The notes beneath the pieces were generated by a model. That model worked only from the letters and a program-made list of their open reading frames with translations, was not told the origin of the DNA and did not search any database. The translations under genes were made by a program, and so were the position numbers. Positions 1 through 12,676 of a stretch of DNA of 64,000 nucleotides are shown one piece after another; the first letter of the stretch is position 1; each line of letters begins with the position of its first letter. The DNA lies in contig RSEF01000017.1 of the NCBI GenBank assembly GCA_003993805.1, positions 8,247,111 through 8,311,110 on the forward strand, written 5' to 3'. The DNA is from Himantopus leucocephalus. Lineage: Eukaryota > Chordata > Aves > Charadriiformes > Recurvirostridae.

Positions 1-51
1 GGGGTCTCCCCAGAGCGCAGCAGAGGGGCACAATCCCCTCCTTTGACCTGT
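1..51 (-). mobile_element. CR1 LINE fragment, cut by window edge
   Basis: Read on the minus strand, this segment runs from a 'caggtc' word through a 'gattgtgcccctctgctgc' core to 'gagacccc'. This matches the part of avian CR1 that lies a few hundred bases before the 3' end. The copy continues beyond the left edge, and the sequence after base 51 (T-rich) is no longer CR1-like. It is a diverged, non-coding fragment. Identification is from memory of the family consensus, not alignment. Confidence 0.65.
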
Positions 52-559
52 TTTGTTGGGTTTTTTGGGTTTTTGTTTTTTCTTTTTTTCTAAATTGCGT
101 ATGAGCAAACCCCTTCCCAACAAAACCCAAGCCAGAGCCCGTCCCAGCACACTGAGCACCATTAACCAGCGCCCACCCAACGTCCCCTCCGCTGCCCCGG
201 GCTTTACACGGACCCCCCCGCCCCCGGAGCAAACCCGGTCCAGGCACCGGCTCGGGGTCCGGCGAGCGGCAGCGCCCACAGGAAGATGACCAGTCAGCAT
301 GTGGGACACGAGCCACCGCCTGCCATCAGGCTCACCTGGACCGCGGCGCCTCCAGCCACCCGGTAGGACACAGAAAATCCTTTTAGCCAAATCGGTACAA
401 AATTGCACTTTAAAGTTATTACCCAAACCCCCCAAATCCATAGTTTTGCAAAGGTAGGAGAGGTCCCCTGGGAGAGGCGGCAAACAATATCCCTGAGTTT
501 CTCATGACCTTACGGAGATTGCCATGACAACACCGCTTCGATCCTCCAAACATGGATAT

Positions 560-880
560 ATTCATTTGCACCAGTGTGATTGAGAATAATTAGAGCGAGA
601 TTCCCCGAGCCGGGGAGCCACGACCGTACGGCGGTTCACGGCAGCGGAGCCCGAGTTTCGAGGGAAGCAGCCTCAAATTTAAATGTAAAAAAGAAAACCC
701 ACAACACTCTTTAGAGCCGCGTGACCTAATTCATTATAAAGAATGTCAGTTAGCAAACCTTTTAAATAAAACATTAAGCTAGAGGTAATTTGAAGCCTTG
801 TGGATTTTGTTTTACTCAATTATTTTCTAATGCTTCAACTTCAAGAATAAATATGCAGAAATAAAAAAAAAAAAATACCA
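560..880. other. AT-rich island, candidate conserved non-coding element
   Basis: An abrupt AT-rich stretch inside GC-rich surroundings. It has homeodomain-type words ('aataattagag' near 586, 'taattcattataaag' near 727, 'aggtaatttg' near 783) and no open frame of interest. Conservation cannot be tested from one sequence, so the label rests on composition and motif density only. Confidence 0.25.
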
Positions 881-2889
881 AGGGTTTCATTTAATTCTTC
901 TTCAAAAGAAATGAAGACATTCATACTAAACCAAAATACCCTCAACCAAGCCAGAATTTTAATTAAAACTTTTACGTCCTACAAGATTCTTCAAGGTTGT
1001 ACTATCTGCTTCCACATCCGTGAGCTAGCACCGCGCCTGCGGAAGGGCGAGCCCGGAATTCACGTTAGAGTAACCTGTGCTACGCATCAGCGTAACTTAT
1101 TTCCAAGACACATACTCACAAATTAAACCAGGTTTGAATTTTTCTTTTCTCCGTGCCCATAATTTACATAACCAGTTGCAATTTTCACTCTGTCTGTTTG
1201 GGAAGAGCCTCCCTCCAGCAGACGCAGAGACGGCAGAAGCTCACGCCGGCCTCTGCTCCGGTATTCTAAACGCGTGACGGTGAGAAGGTGGTTGTAGCGA
1301 GGCAGGTAGGAATATAAAACCTGGCGAAAAGCGGTAGAGGGTAACAGCCGCTGTTGATATGCACAGTCTAATAGGAGGTTAATTGGGAAAGAGGGGAAAA
1401 CAAAGGAGCCTGATGATTAGCGCTGCAAACGCTCTTCTGCGAAATACTATAAACCCCAAAGAAATTCTATTTCTTCACGCTGCAGCCCTTCACAGCGGCT
1501 GGCCTCACCTACGGAAAGAATAACGGAGAGTATACAAAATTTCACTGTGTTTTAAAACACAGAGGTCTTCCTTCGACCCGGGCAAGTTTTTCTGAGCGTT
1601 TTGCCCCGTGCCTGGACAGGCTCCCGCAGGGGAATACGGGACTCACGCGAAGGGAACAGTGTGCCCTGAACGGGTGCCCGGACCCTGCGGGTGCCGCTCC
1701 CGACACGGCCCAGCTCCTCGCCGGGGTCACACCTCAGCCCGCTGCCACACGGCACTCCTGATCTTCGCATTTACAGCTGTTTTCAGAAGAAAAAGGAAAA
1801 AAACCCAGCTATTTATAGGCAGGGCTGTTTTGGTTTTTTTTTTTTTTAATTTCCTAACTGCTGCAGCAGCTCAAGGGAACAAAATTCCCTCTACCCCACC
1901 GATAGGGAATATTCCCAGACATATTTCCGACTGGAAATACGGGGGAGGACATGGGAAAAGAGCAATCAGCTGTCCAGCATGAGAGATAACCCCGCTGTCC
2001 CGGTCAAACCCAGCCCACCTCCGAGGACAGAGCCCACCCAGGACAACTCGAGGAGCGGCCGCTGGAAGCCCACCAGTCCCACGCCACCCGGGACCTGCGG
2101 GGATGGAGGCTCTCGGTGGGACGGCTGCCGGTCGCTCCTCAGCCCGTATTCTGGGCTAAGCAAATACAGTCAAAAGGAGGAATCCTTGGGAGAAGAAGAA
2201 AAAAAAGTTAGTTTAGAGCTAAATATTTGATTTTCATTTGGCAGCATCACCATTTTCCAGAGGACACCAGAAACAGACGTGCGGGAACGCGCAGTGCTCC
2301 GTTAGCAAGGCGGCACTACAAGACCTCCAGGGAATAAAGAAACCCAGGAGGTAAGAAGATCCTTTCTGCCACCATGCTTAGAGTAAAACACCTCACCACT
2401 TGGATTCAACCTTCCATGCAATCTTTAAACAAATAAAAAGCCATCTTTTCCCAGTGATTGCTTTGGTGGCTCCAGCGTGGACCTCCCCGCTCGCCCAGCA
2501 GCTCGCTACGGGGGGGAGCAGGATGCCAGGAGCTGCCTGGGGCAGAGCCAACTCCTGTATCACCGCCGGAATTATCACATCACAACCACACCCTGGGGCC
2601 ACTTTCGGGATATTAAAAGTTCTCCTCTGTGCCACCGAAATACGGTATTTCGTGTTGGCGCAAGGCATAAACGGCGGTACCCAGCTGAGCGCCGCCGCGC
2701 ACATGGCGCAGCCGCATCCCCCCCCACAGGGCGCTCCGGCCCAGCTCCCACCGAGGGCTCCTTCTAAAGATCGAAAACTACTGATGAATCCATTTCTCTG
2801 CAGCAGAGAATAAACAAGGATTAGTATTCACCCGTTCATAACAGGGAAACCCTGCAGCTAGAGGTGGAGCCACTCAATGCCTGAACATC

Positions 2890-3410
2890 CAGCCTAAGTT
2901 GCTTGACGAATGCTAACGACGACTTCCAGCTTATTGATCTAATTTGGTTTGATTCGAAAATATTGAGTTATCTAACCTGACACAACAAAAAGTCTGAAAA
3001 TTTCCCGTGCCGGTGAAAACCCTCTCTGCCATTTCGTGATGCTATAATTCCATATATATCTCTGAATATTACTGACTTTTCTCAATCACATTTGTATTGA
3101 GAAACGCCTAAAAGAAATTCAGGACAAAGGCTACAGGTTTTCGAAATGATCTTAAGTGCCTGAAAAATGGAGATCTACAGTGAACGAGCCTTTCCAGCTC
3201 AGACAGTGATCTGCAGCCTCTAAATATTTTAGTCATTTAAACCGGTTACAATATTTATTAGGGTCTGGCTTTGTCAATCAATCTATAATAAGAGCAGAAC
3301 AGCCGATAGTAATAAAACGATCCCCTCGGTTTTAGTACAGTCTGGTTTCTGAATTAGGAAGGGGCAGCTCTGAACTGATACAACCAGTTTCTAGGAAAAT
3401 AATAAAAAAA
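2890..3410. other. AT-rich island, candidate conserved non-coding element
   Basis: About 500 bases of balanced, AT-rich, non-repetitive sequence between two GC-rich blocks. It includes a 'gtcaatcaatctataa' word near 3273, of the kind bound by PBX/HOX-type factors, and several TAAT or ATTA cores. There is no coding potential. It ends in an A-run near 3404-3418. Confidence 0.25.
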
Positions 3411-4019
3411 AAAAAAAATACGGAGGAGGGATGAAGCCAGCGGCAAAATCCACCATGACTTCAGCCAGGGCCAGGATCTCCTCCGGGAGCGGGGCGATGC
3501 TCGGAGAAACCCAGAGCAGATGCCAAGGCTGGACCGCCTCGGGGCAGGACCTCCCGTCCCCCACCCGGGCAGCGCCCCTCGGTCAGGGTGGTCTCACCCG
3601 TACCAGCAATCCCGAGCCTTAACAGCGCGATAAATGCCTCATATGGGGCACGCGGGGGGTCTGACGCTGCGCGGGGCAGCTCAGTCGGGTGCCTACACGC
3701 CGCTGCTCAGGGGGAAGGCGACGCTGTGCGCCCCTGCCCGCTGGAAACGTGAGACACACCACCCAATAATTTCAGAGAGAGATGAATAGCGGAAAACTAA
3801 CGCAGTAATGACTACCAGCACAGATCTGAAACAATGATCCGAACGCAAAAAGCCTCCCTGTCCATTCCTGAAGCCGTGAGGTACAATAACCCCCCCCCAA
3901 CCCCAGCCCTCGTTTTAAAATTCATCCTTTATCAGCTTGAGTTGAGAAAATCCAGTAGAAAGGCACAAATGGATTGTGCTAGTAAGCAGAAAAACTGTTA
4001 CATCTTCTGAATGTAATTT

Positions 4020-4180
4020 TGCCAAAAGCCTCTGCACAATTTTTTTTTTGTCACGCTTTGCATTATGAAGGAAATTTCTTTTTAGAAGAACAGGAGAATG
4101 ATTTGCATAATATTCTTTGCAAGTTAATATCAGCCTCTGATAATGATCTCTGCATAATGCAAAAACGTTTGAGAAGACTG
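4020..4180. promoter_or_regulatory. Candidate enhancer with three POU/octamer-type sites
   Basis: TTTGCATTAT at 4057-4066, ATTTGCAT at 4101-4108 and ATAATGCAAA at 4154-4163 are all POU-domain octamer-like words. The first and last are exact reverse complements of each other. The segment is AT-rich, non-coding and unlike its GC-rich neighbours. Which factor binds, and where it is active, cannot be read from sequence. POU factors such as the octamer or BRN classes are plausible. Confidence 0.35.
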
Positions 4181-7100
4181 TTACAACACTAAGTAATCAT
4201 ATTTTAAATTATGTTTCCCTTTATAGAAAGGTGTTGCAAAAACACACAGACATGAAATCTGTCTGTTGAAGTCCCAAGAACCACCTGACCATCTTCCCAC
4301 TATTCTACTGTTACAGATTGCAACACTGCCTTTCAAAATCTTACAAAACAAATTACGCTGCAACAGTCTGGCTTCACAGAAGGCAGAGCTTTTTCCTGTG
4401 CTGATGCTCCAGCACATTACATTTCACAAGAGCCTCTGATGCACCGCGCGAGTTAAGCAAGGACCGAGAAATTCAGATGTAATACAATTAGACGGACCGC
4501 GGCAATTAAGGCGGCTTCTCACACCAAGCCGTGCCACGCTGCCGAGCCGCACGGTAACGCCGAGCGGAGGTGGCAGCGCCGCGGCATACCCTAATTGCCA
4601 CCAGGTGTTGGGGGCACTGGTTGATCTGGGTTTCTTCTTCTGCCCGGTTGGCTGCAGAGCGGTTTACAGCGCACCGGGAATTACGGCCGTGCCACCACCG
4701 CCGTGTCCCCGCCGCGTGAGGTGTCCCCTCCCGCAGCCAACGATCTTCCCAAAATCTCCCCGAGGGATTAGGTGTTGTCTGATGCAGTCACAAGATCTCC
4801 GCTAACGCCGTCGTTCATGCCGAATTAGGTCAGGAACTAAACATAAAAAGGAGCGGTCCGGGAGGAAGGCATTTATCCAGGCATGCCGAGCAGCATCCTC
4901 TCAGATGTGGGCACCGGCTATTTCCCTCAACCCATCTCAAACGGGGGATGTGGGCGGGAAGCTAATGCACTTGGATGTTAAATGCCTAATATATGTCACT
5001 AAGGCTTAACGACCACGACCGAGTGGTTTAAACCTGGGCTAACCTTCCCCGAACTAAAATAAAACTGCGAAAGGAATTCAGAGATGTTCTTGGGACAGCC
5101 CCTGCACAAGGCAATAAAATACAGGAGTCGTACACTTCGACTGAGCAAAGACAGACAACGCTTGCACACCAATCTATTTCTCATCATACGAATGATGTAA
5201 CGGTCTCAGATTTGGAAGACGGCACGAGGCGGGTTGCACGGTGTAGGCCGTGCTCTGGCGAGCATTGCCACACAGCGCCAACGCCGGTACGTGCCCCAGA
5301 GAGCAAGTGTCCCCCGGCTCTGCCCATAGCATCCTCAGGACCGCAGGGGAAAGCACGTATAGTCCAGCCAGCGCTGCCCACGCCGCTAACATATACAACA
5401 GGGCATCATTCAGCACTGAGGGTGGGTGGGGTTTTTTCCCCACCTACAAAACTAAGTCTCAAATTCAAATACCAGATCTGTGCAGGCGAGGCACGGAGAA
5501 AACAGCCTCTTGCAGGTCAGGGCGAGCTCGGAGGCAGCCGTCTCTGCTCAACTGCGGCACTCGGTACAGACATCGTAACGGCAACCTGTGGTCCTTCCTC
5601 TCCCCTACAAGTTCTGGTAACTTGCAGAATTTGTCCAACCGCGTTCAGCGACAGGCAGGAGAAGAACCACCAGGGGCAGTGCTCAGACCACAGGCTGGCT
5701 AGACAGTTTTTAGGGAAGATTTTTGCATTTCTTGGTGGTGCTGGCTGTCACAGTGTCATTAGTCCGTGTACGTGCTCAGATGACTTTGCCGGGCCTTCAG
5801 CGCACTGAGTCTTCCCACAGCAGGTTGTCCTTACCGATGCTGTGGCACTGCGGACGCAAACCCCTCCGTGCCCCCCGGCCGCTCAGCGCACCGGGGGACA
5901 GACGCTGCTGCAGGATATTGCCAGGTCCCAGCACACCCCGCCTGGAAGCAGCCCAGGCTAACCCTTCCAACAGTCCTCCGCTCCATCCCATCCTCTCCTT
6001 TGCATGCCTTTCTTTCCGAGTTTCAAGCAGTTCCTTGCTACGCCCCATCACAGGCTTCCTCGAAGGGGTTTGCAGACTCCTCGCCCTCTCCCTGCCAGAA
6101 ACACCGATGCTGAACCCACCGGCAGCGTCCGCGTCTCTGTGCTGGAGACGGGGCTCCCCTGCAGCTCCAACACTCATGTAATGGTGACGGAAATGAAAAC
6201 CAGCGATGGACACAACACTGGAAGAAGGGAAAAATCAGCGGCTGCCCCAGGCTCCCGTGCTCCGGTGCAGACCGTGCCCGCGGCCACGGCACACACCGAA
6301 CGGCAGCACGGGGTCAGGGCTGCTGGAGCCGCAGACCTGGTGCTGGGCGCAGAACTCGTTACAACTCTTTAACGAGCAGATTTAAAATCGGCTGACTTGG
6401 TTTGCGGAGATGTGAGCTGTGACCATGGCAAGAACGCCTCGCCACCGGCTCGCAGGGAGGCAGTCGCACCAAAAGCCCACGAAGAGGCATCCACCCGGCG
6501 CACGGAGCCAGCGACACCTCCGGCCGCGTCCAGCTGCGTCTCCAGCAAACCTGCACAAGAGTGTCCGCCAACAGAGGTGGGGACAGAGGATTTTACCCTC
6601 CGAGTACCAACTCAAAACTGATCCTCGTTCATGATGCTGCAGCACGGCGGGTCCCGGGGTGAAGCCCCTAATGCCCTGACCGCTCAGGGACACCCAGCAA
6701 CGCGAGCAGGGAACTTGGGTTTTCCAAAAATTGCAAGCAAATCTCTCCCTTCCTTCCCCAAACTGACACATCCATCCACACCGGTAGGTGGTACCACCAA
6801 ATGCAATTCATATGTCCCCTACCCACCGCCTGCGTGCCCGACACAGCCACCACCCGGTCACCAAGAGGGAAAGCTGCTCCCAAGTCCCAGCAAACACCGC
6901 AGCCATCGGCACGTGCACTGGGGAGATCACAGGGGTGCGCGAACCACCTGGTGAACTGCCTGAACCAAATATTTCCATTGCTAATGCTGCACGTTGTGTT
7001 TTACATAACATGTATGAGACACGGAGGAGGAGGTTCGGAGCCGGCTGGAGGGTGGGGAGCGCACAGGCAGCTTCCCGACCGTCCGCCAGACGGCCGGACC

Positions 7101-10100
7101 GTTTCAACGGCACACACCCGTGCTGCACCGTCGAGGGAGGCGGCGAGAGCAGGGCTCCCGTCGGGCTGGCACTCGGCATTACTTTGTGTTGCTTCATAAA
7201 CATATTGCAACTGAACCGTAAATAAACTGCTTCAAGTATCTGGGGGGAAATACCAGTTTGGAGGTGCGAGGGCTGCGTTTGTTTTTCAAGGTGGTACAAA
7301 ATCAGGACTTTCACTATATAGAACTTTACAAGACAGTGGTAAAGGTTACTGGAATATTTTTGTTCTTTAAAAATCACTTTAAAAGCAACATGACGCGCTG
7401 CGGACATCACCACTACCGCTGTAGTGCTCCTCTGTATTTTGTTGGTGGCCGAGCAGAAAAAATACCGCTTGATGCTCTGCCGAGCTGCGGCGGGTGCAGG
7501 GCCTAAACCGGCCACGCTGAGGCTGCAGGACGCAGACCGTGAGCGAGGTCTGCCCAGCGCTCATCCCGGTGCCAGGCAGGTGGTACCCGAGAGCCTGCAG
7601 GAGACCTTCTCCCCTCTCTGGGGCAGGAGCTGCCGTGGGGCAGCAGCTCCCCGCCGTCAAGCCCTTCGGCAGGGGCCGGCCGGCCCGGCAGCGCTTGGGT
7701 GAACGCAGACTGGATGGACTTTGGTAAAAAAAAAAAAAATAATTAGTGGTGTTGGTAAGATCTGTGAGCCCCGGTAAAAACCAAACAGCTCTGGTCTACC
7801 CGCAGAAAACAAGCTGTCCGTGCAGTGCGAGCGCGGCCAGGGCCGCTCAGCTCCCAGCCCTGCCGTGCAGGCGACCGCTGCCTCCGAGGACACGCAGCCA
7901 TTTCACCACTCGGCTCCTCCACCCCCTCCAAGCTGCGCTGCCCTCCTGGCCCACCGCCCCAGCCTCAGCTCCCTTCCAAAGAGCAAAAAGTTAAATCCTC
8001 CCTTCTGTGTCGTTTCTTGTGCCAAATCCAGATCAGTCAGCAAGTACTGCAGGATACACCTCCCCTAAGGCCACTCACAAACAAGACAACAGCCAGTCTG
8101 GGATCTTAAGGGGAAGATAAATGAGGAAACTTTCTAAATTTGAGTGTAAAAATATTCATGAAGATACCAAGCGGCTCGGGTACCTCCAGCTGCTCTCTGC
8201 AGAAGCGCCCGCCGACTGCCCGGGAAACGCACAGGCGCTTCTCTGAGCCTGTGAAGGGTCTCGAGTGGGACCCTCGGGCAGCCCGGGTACGCGCAGGGGG
8301 AGGGACGGGCACTAACCCAGCTATTACTGACAGCGGGACACCAACCAACCTGACTCTCGGCCGTGACGGGCTCTGGGAAGGCAACGGCTCGAGATGCGCC
8401 TGGCTCCCGTGCTCCTCTCCGGGCTGGTGCCCGCCGGGAGCAGAAGGGGACAGCGCGTTACGGGCTCTTCCCCAAACCGGTTCGTGAATCTTCAAGGATA
8501 CTGGACTGGAAATCTTAACAATGCCGTGCAAGGATATAAAAGCCGCTTTGTGCTGAAATCAGCACTGCAATCTGGAAGCAGAAATGTTGGCACGGTTAGG
8601 GGGTCTGGAAAGCACCCGGAGCCAAGCCACCCCGGCCGGCAGCGCGGGGTCTCAGCCCTCACTGCCCGGCTCCAGGGTAAACCAGCCCTGCGCTCCGCGC
8701 TCACATTGCAAAACCGAAGCACTATGTGTACATTGGGCTCAATCTACATTTTTACTGTTGCACAATGAAAAACGCCAATGGAAAAAAAACAAAACACAAA
8801 ACCACCAAAACACCCAACAGTCGTCTGAAGGACCAGTTATTAGATTGCTTGAAATGACTTGAAATGAAATTCCCACAGATTTTATTGTACTACTCAGATA
8901 TTGATCCTGGTGTGCTTCTTGCTCGGTCCGCAGTGCAGAAATCCACCTTGCTAGAAATCCCACCTGCGTGCCGGGCCAGAAACGCGCACCAGGAATGTTT
9001 GGGGTTGCTTTGTTTTGCTCCCTCTTCTTCGGCCTACAGCTGCCAGCGCGCATCGATAAAACAAGCCAGGAATTTCAAACAGTAATTTCTTTGTTCCCTG
9101 CCTGCACGTCTGCCACCCTGCGGAGAGGTGGGAGAGCCCGGGAAGCCTCCATGCCCACGCAGGAAAAGCGGCGCGCAACACGGATGCTGTCGCTCCCACC
9201 TCCGCACCGGGTGGTCGCCTCTCTGGTGGTCAGCACCTGGCTGGATCTCTGAGGGCTTCTGGACCAGACCTGCAGGTACCCCTCAGGAGCCTCCAAGCCC
9301 TCGGGAATCCCATCCTCGTGCCGGATCCCCATGGGATCGAAGGATGGAGAGGCAGAGATGGAGGTTGAACACCCCAGGATACTCCGCCGTGTCGCTCTGG
9401 TGGGGTGGTTTCCCTTCCCAGCCCTCAGGACAGTTTAGCTGGACTGCCATAACACCGTGGATTTTCCCCACGGGCACAAAACAGCAGCCTGGGGTACGCC
9501 TGTGCCAGCAGCACACCCCCAGCTCATCCCACCAGCAGAGCTGGGACATGGATGGGTCACACTCCGGCGAGGTCTCCCCCATTCCTGACAAATACTTTGG
9601 ATCCTCGTCCCAAATTCTCTCACGTTATAAATTCACACGATGCCCAAACACTTGACACAAAACACCAACAGTCTAAATTACGTTTTTACCCACGTAAAAA
9701 GGGAATAAAGCTATTAAAACCCAACCTCTGCTGCCTGTGAATAGCTAGTTCAGAGCTCCGAGAAAGCGCCTCCATCGCCCCGGCCGTCCAACACGCGCGT
9801 CCCTGCGATGAGGTGCCAGCAGCACGCTCTGTGCTTCACGGCTCGCTTCACGAGGCGGCAGCCCGGCCCCCAGGAACTGCCCTCGTTTCCTCCCAACCCC
9901 TGCAGATGTTTCAGCTCACGCGGGGCCTCCTGCCCGGCACACCACCACCATCCACTCCCTCGCTCGCGTGCCTGCGCCGTAAAGCACCGTGCGACGGCAC
10001 ACGAGCTCGGAGGAGAGCGGAGCAGCTGGAAGATGACAGCTCCGCAACTCCCAAATTTCTATTTAGCTTGCTTTTTTTTTGCTGTTTTTTCTTTTTTTTT

Positions 10101-11054
10101 TTAAATGCATGCTTGCAGCATAAAGGCAAGCCGGGCCGGTACTCCGCTCCTCCCTCATCAGGATGTGCTCATCCTTCCACTTACAGCTCATCCGCTCACA
10201 AGCTGCATCCCTGCCTCATTAGCAGCACACCCATCCTCTCCACAAGTCAATGCCCCGTCCCGATGCTGGGAAGGACGGTTGTGCTCTTCACGAAAGGACC
10301 TGTCCTTCCCAACTTCTCCAGCATCCCACGGGAGGTGCGGGAGATGCAAAGCTCTTGGAGAGCACAGGGCAAAGCTCTGGAGAAGGCGTCCAGAAGCCAA
10401 GCGAGCCCAAGCCTCGGGCCGAGCGCGGCACGGAGTGTTCTGGATGGGCTGGAGGCTTGGCCAGGCCGGAGCGGCCGAGCGCGGCCCGTGGCCCCGACGG
10501 AGCGGTGGCAGCCATCCTGGGAGCTGTCTGACGAGTCACGAAGTCCCGTTGTCCGATTCACTACACGGCCTGTGAATTAGTCAATCCTCCTCTTTCGCCT
10601 ACCCCGCAGGCTGGGGGTGGGGGGGCTGGCCCCCATCCAAATATTGTGTAAGCTGCAAAAAAATAATTTAAAAAAAACACCCCAACAAAACAGTTAATCT
10701 GTAGAAATAGTATTTTGGAGGAATGGGGGAACGCTCTAACGGCAAATGATTATTTGCTGTTCTCCCATTCCCTTCCCCAAAGGGCCTTAAAAAAGGTTTC
10801 CCACCGTCGCGCTCCAGCCCGTCTCACGTTTCACTCGGGCAAAGCGAAGAGGAGCGCGGTGCTCGCGTCCTGCCAAGGTCACGGTGACAGCAAGCCGCCC
10901 AGGAGGAGCCCAGCCTGGCGGTTCCCGGGGCTCTGCCCCAACCGCCCACGCCGGCGTTCCCGGGGCTGCGGACCAAGTTCACGGGCGAGACCTGCCCCGG
11001 CGGGGAACGCGCCGGCGGGATGCAGGCAGGGGCGTGATGGAGCTATCGGGCTGT

Positions 11055-11106
11055 TTTCTGTCGGCTTCACTGCCATGGATNTTTCTGTCGACTTCACTGC
11101 CATGGA
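11055..11106. repeat. Near-exact 25-base direct repeat around a single N: unmerged contig join
   Basis: The 25 bases at 11055-11079 recur at 11082-11106 with one mismatch (g to a), separated by one base and the N at 11081. The most economical reading is that two contig ends overlap here and the assembler placed them side by side with one N. If so, one copy is an artefact and the true locus is about 27 bases shorter. Confidence 0.75.
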
Positions 11107-11214
11107 CGCCCACGCAGAAAGCTAACGCAAGCTTCCCAATATCTTCTTTTTTAAAAGGCTTTTCTCCTCCCCTCCTTTTCTTCCCCCCAGTTTTTAAAAT
11201 CCAATTATAGCACG

Positions 11215-11540
11215 ACTCTCTCAGCAGGGGTCAGTGTGGAATAAGAATCGCCTGAGTTAATGGACATAAGACCAAGAAAGATTAATGCCTAAATGGTTTC
11301 AAAAGTTGTATGATGCCAATTTCATTAACATTTTAATTGTAATGTATCTTTTTAATCTTCTTTCACACTAACGGTTTTATATGCTTCAAAAAAGAAAAAA
11401 ACTGCTGACAACAAAAATATCAACATACCAAAATTAACTGACGGAACTGAGTGCTGTAATGGGAACTGAATGAAATGCAGAAAACCGTGTTAATGATGCA
11501 TTAAGAGTGGGAATTGTACTCAGACAAGAGTCAAAAATTC
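11215..11540. other. AT-rich island, candidate conserved non-coding element
   Basis: AT-rich, non-repetitive DNA following the CpG-rich block that ends near 11050. It contains the words 'cctgagttaatggac', 'ttcattaacattttaattgtaa' and 'gtgttaatgatgcattaag', which together give several homeodomain-type ATTA cores. No reading frame of interest. Label rests on composition only. Confidence 0.25.
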
Positions 11541-12533
11541 TGCGCTACAGTTGCACGCCCTGTCTTCGCCTTCCCCAGACACTCAGCACAACCCCAGGCA
11601 CGCGTCCTTTAACGGGGCTGCGCTGAAGCAACGACCCAGGCAGCATCACCAAATGCGCGCATGGCTTTAGCCCAAAAAAAAAGCGTGCTTTAAACCTGGC
11701 AATTCACCTCGTTTAATCAGGGCGATATACCAGAGCAGCAGATTCAGAGGAGGCTTCTGCCGCTGCTGTTGTCCACCACCCTCTTTACGAACGGCACCAA
11801 CGCTGCTGTCCCCCTCTGCGGGCTCAGGTACCGGCGCCACAGCCGCGTTCACAGACGTGAAAGATGCAGTTACAACCACCACGCAAAATTTTATTTTACT
11901 TAATTAGAAGACAATCAAACCTCAGCAGTAATGTTTCATTAAGCACGGGCACGCGTTGATGATGTTACCGTGGATAAACGGGGGGAGGCACCGAAGGAGA
12001 AGATAATTGCAGGGCAGACGGGTGAAGTTTCAAACAAATGTCTCTGTAGGAACGAGTGACCGAGCGATACGGATGCTTTCACCTGCCTGTGAGGTGGGGC
12101 TGCAGCTAAAGGAGTGATGCAGGAACTGCAACATTTTGCTTTGCCATCCATCAGACCTCCCCTCGTTAGAAGGGAGAAGATCTAGGCCAAGTGATATAAA
12201 CCCTCCACACAGTCACTGGCAAATCACAAACCCCTAAGTTTCCAACGAGAGTGTGATTCCAACCATAACTACAACAGAACGTGACCAAAAAGCACATTAT
12301 CCTCCTCACATTTAGTCCCGTGAAGGTCGCTACAGGCGGTGAAGCACTGAGGCAGGTTTCCAGTGAAGGGGCACCTGCGAAGAGGGGTTACCCCTGTTTG
12401 TGGGGATTTCATTCCAGCAGGATCTCAACCACGAGCTTTGCGCCCAAGGAAGAGCCTTTCCGCAGGAGGGGCCCATGGTGCACCAGGGCAGCCAGGCACG
12501 TCCCGTCTTGCTGGAGGTCTCCCACCCAAGGCC

Positions 12534-12633
12534 NNNNNNNNNNNNNNNNNNNNNNNNNNNNNNNNNNNNNNNNNNNNNNNNNNNNNNNNNNNNNNNNNNN
12601 NNNNNNNNNNNNNNNNNNNNNNNNNNNNNNNNN
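12534..12633. other. Assembly gap of 100 N
   Basis: Exactly 100 N, the conventional filler for a gap of unknown length. The right flank begins directly with the 3' end of a CR1 element, so the missing sequence probably includes the body of that element. Confidence 0.98.
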
Positions 12634-12676
12634 CAAGGTCCCTTCCAACCCAAACCATTCTATGATTCCATGATTT
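12634..12676 (+). mobile_element. CR1 LINE 3' end
   Basis: The gap is followed by 'aaggtcccttccaaccc', then 'accattctatgattccatgattt'. This is the highly recognisable 3' terminus of avian CR1, with its short tandem 'ttctatgatt'-type tail in place of a poly-A. The element is on the plus strand, and everything upstream of this tail is lost in the gap. Confidence 0.85.

Noticed and set aside
6808..7515. 235-codon minus-strand frame
   Set aside because: No family resemblance, and composition changes with the underlying DNA. Best explained by low stop-codon density in GC-rich sequence.
9813..10580. 255-codon plus-strand frame
   Set aside because: It crosses T-homopolymers read as poly-Phe and GC-rich DNA with parallel open frames. 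No recognised domain, promoter or splice sites.
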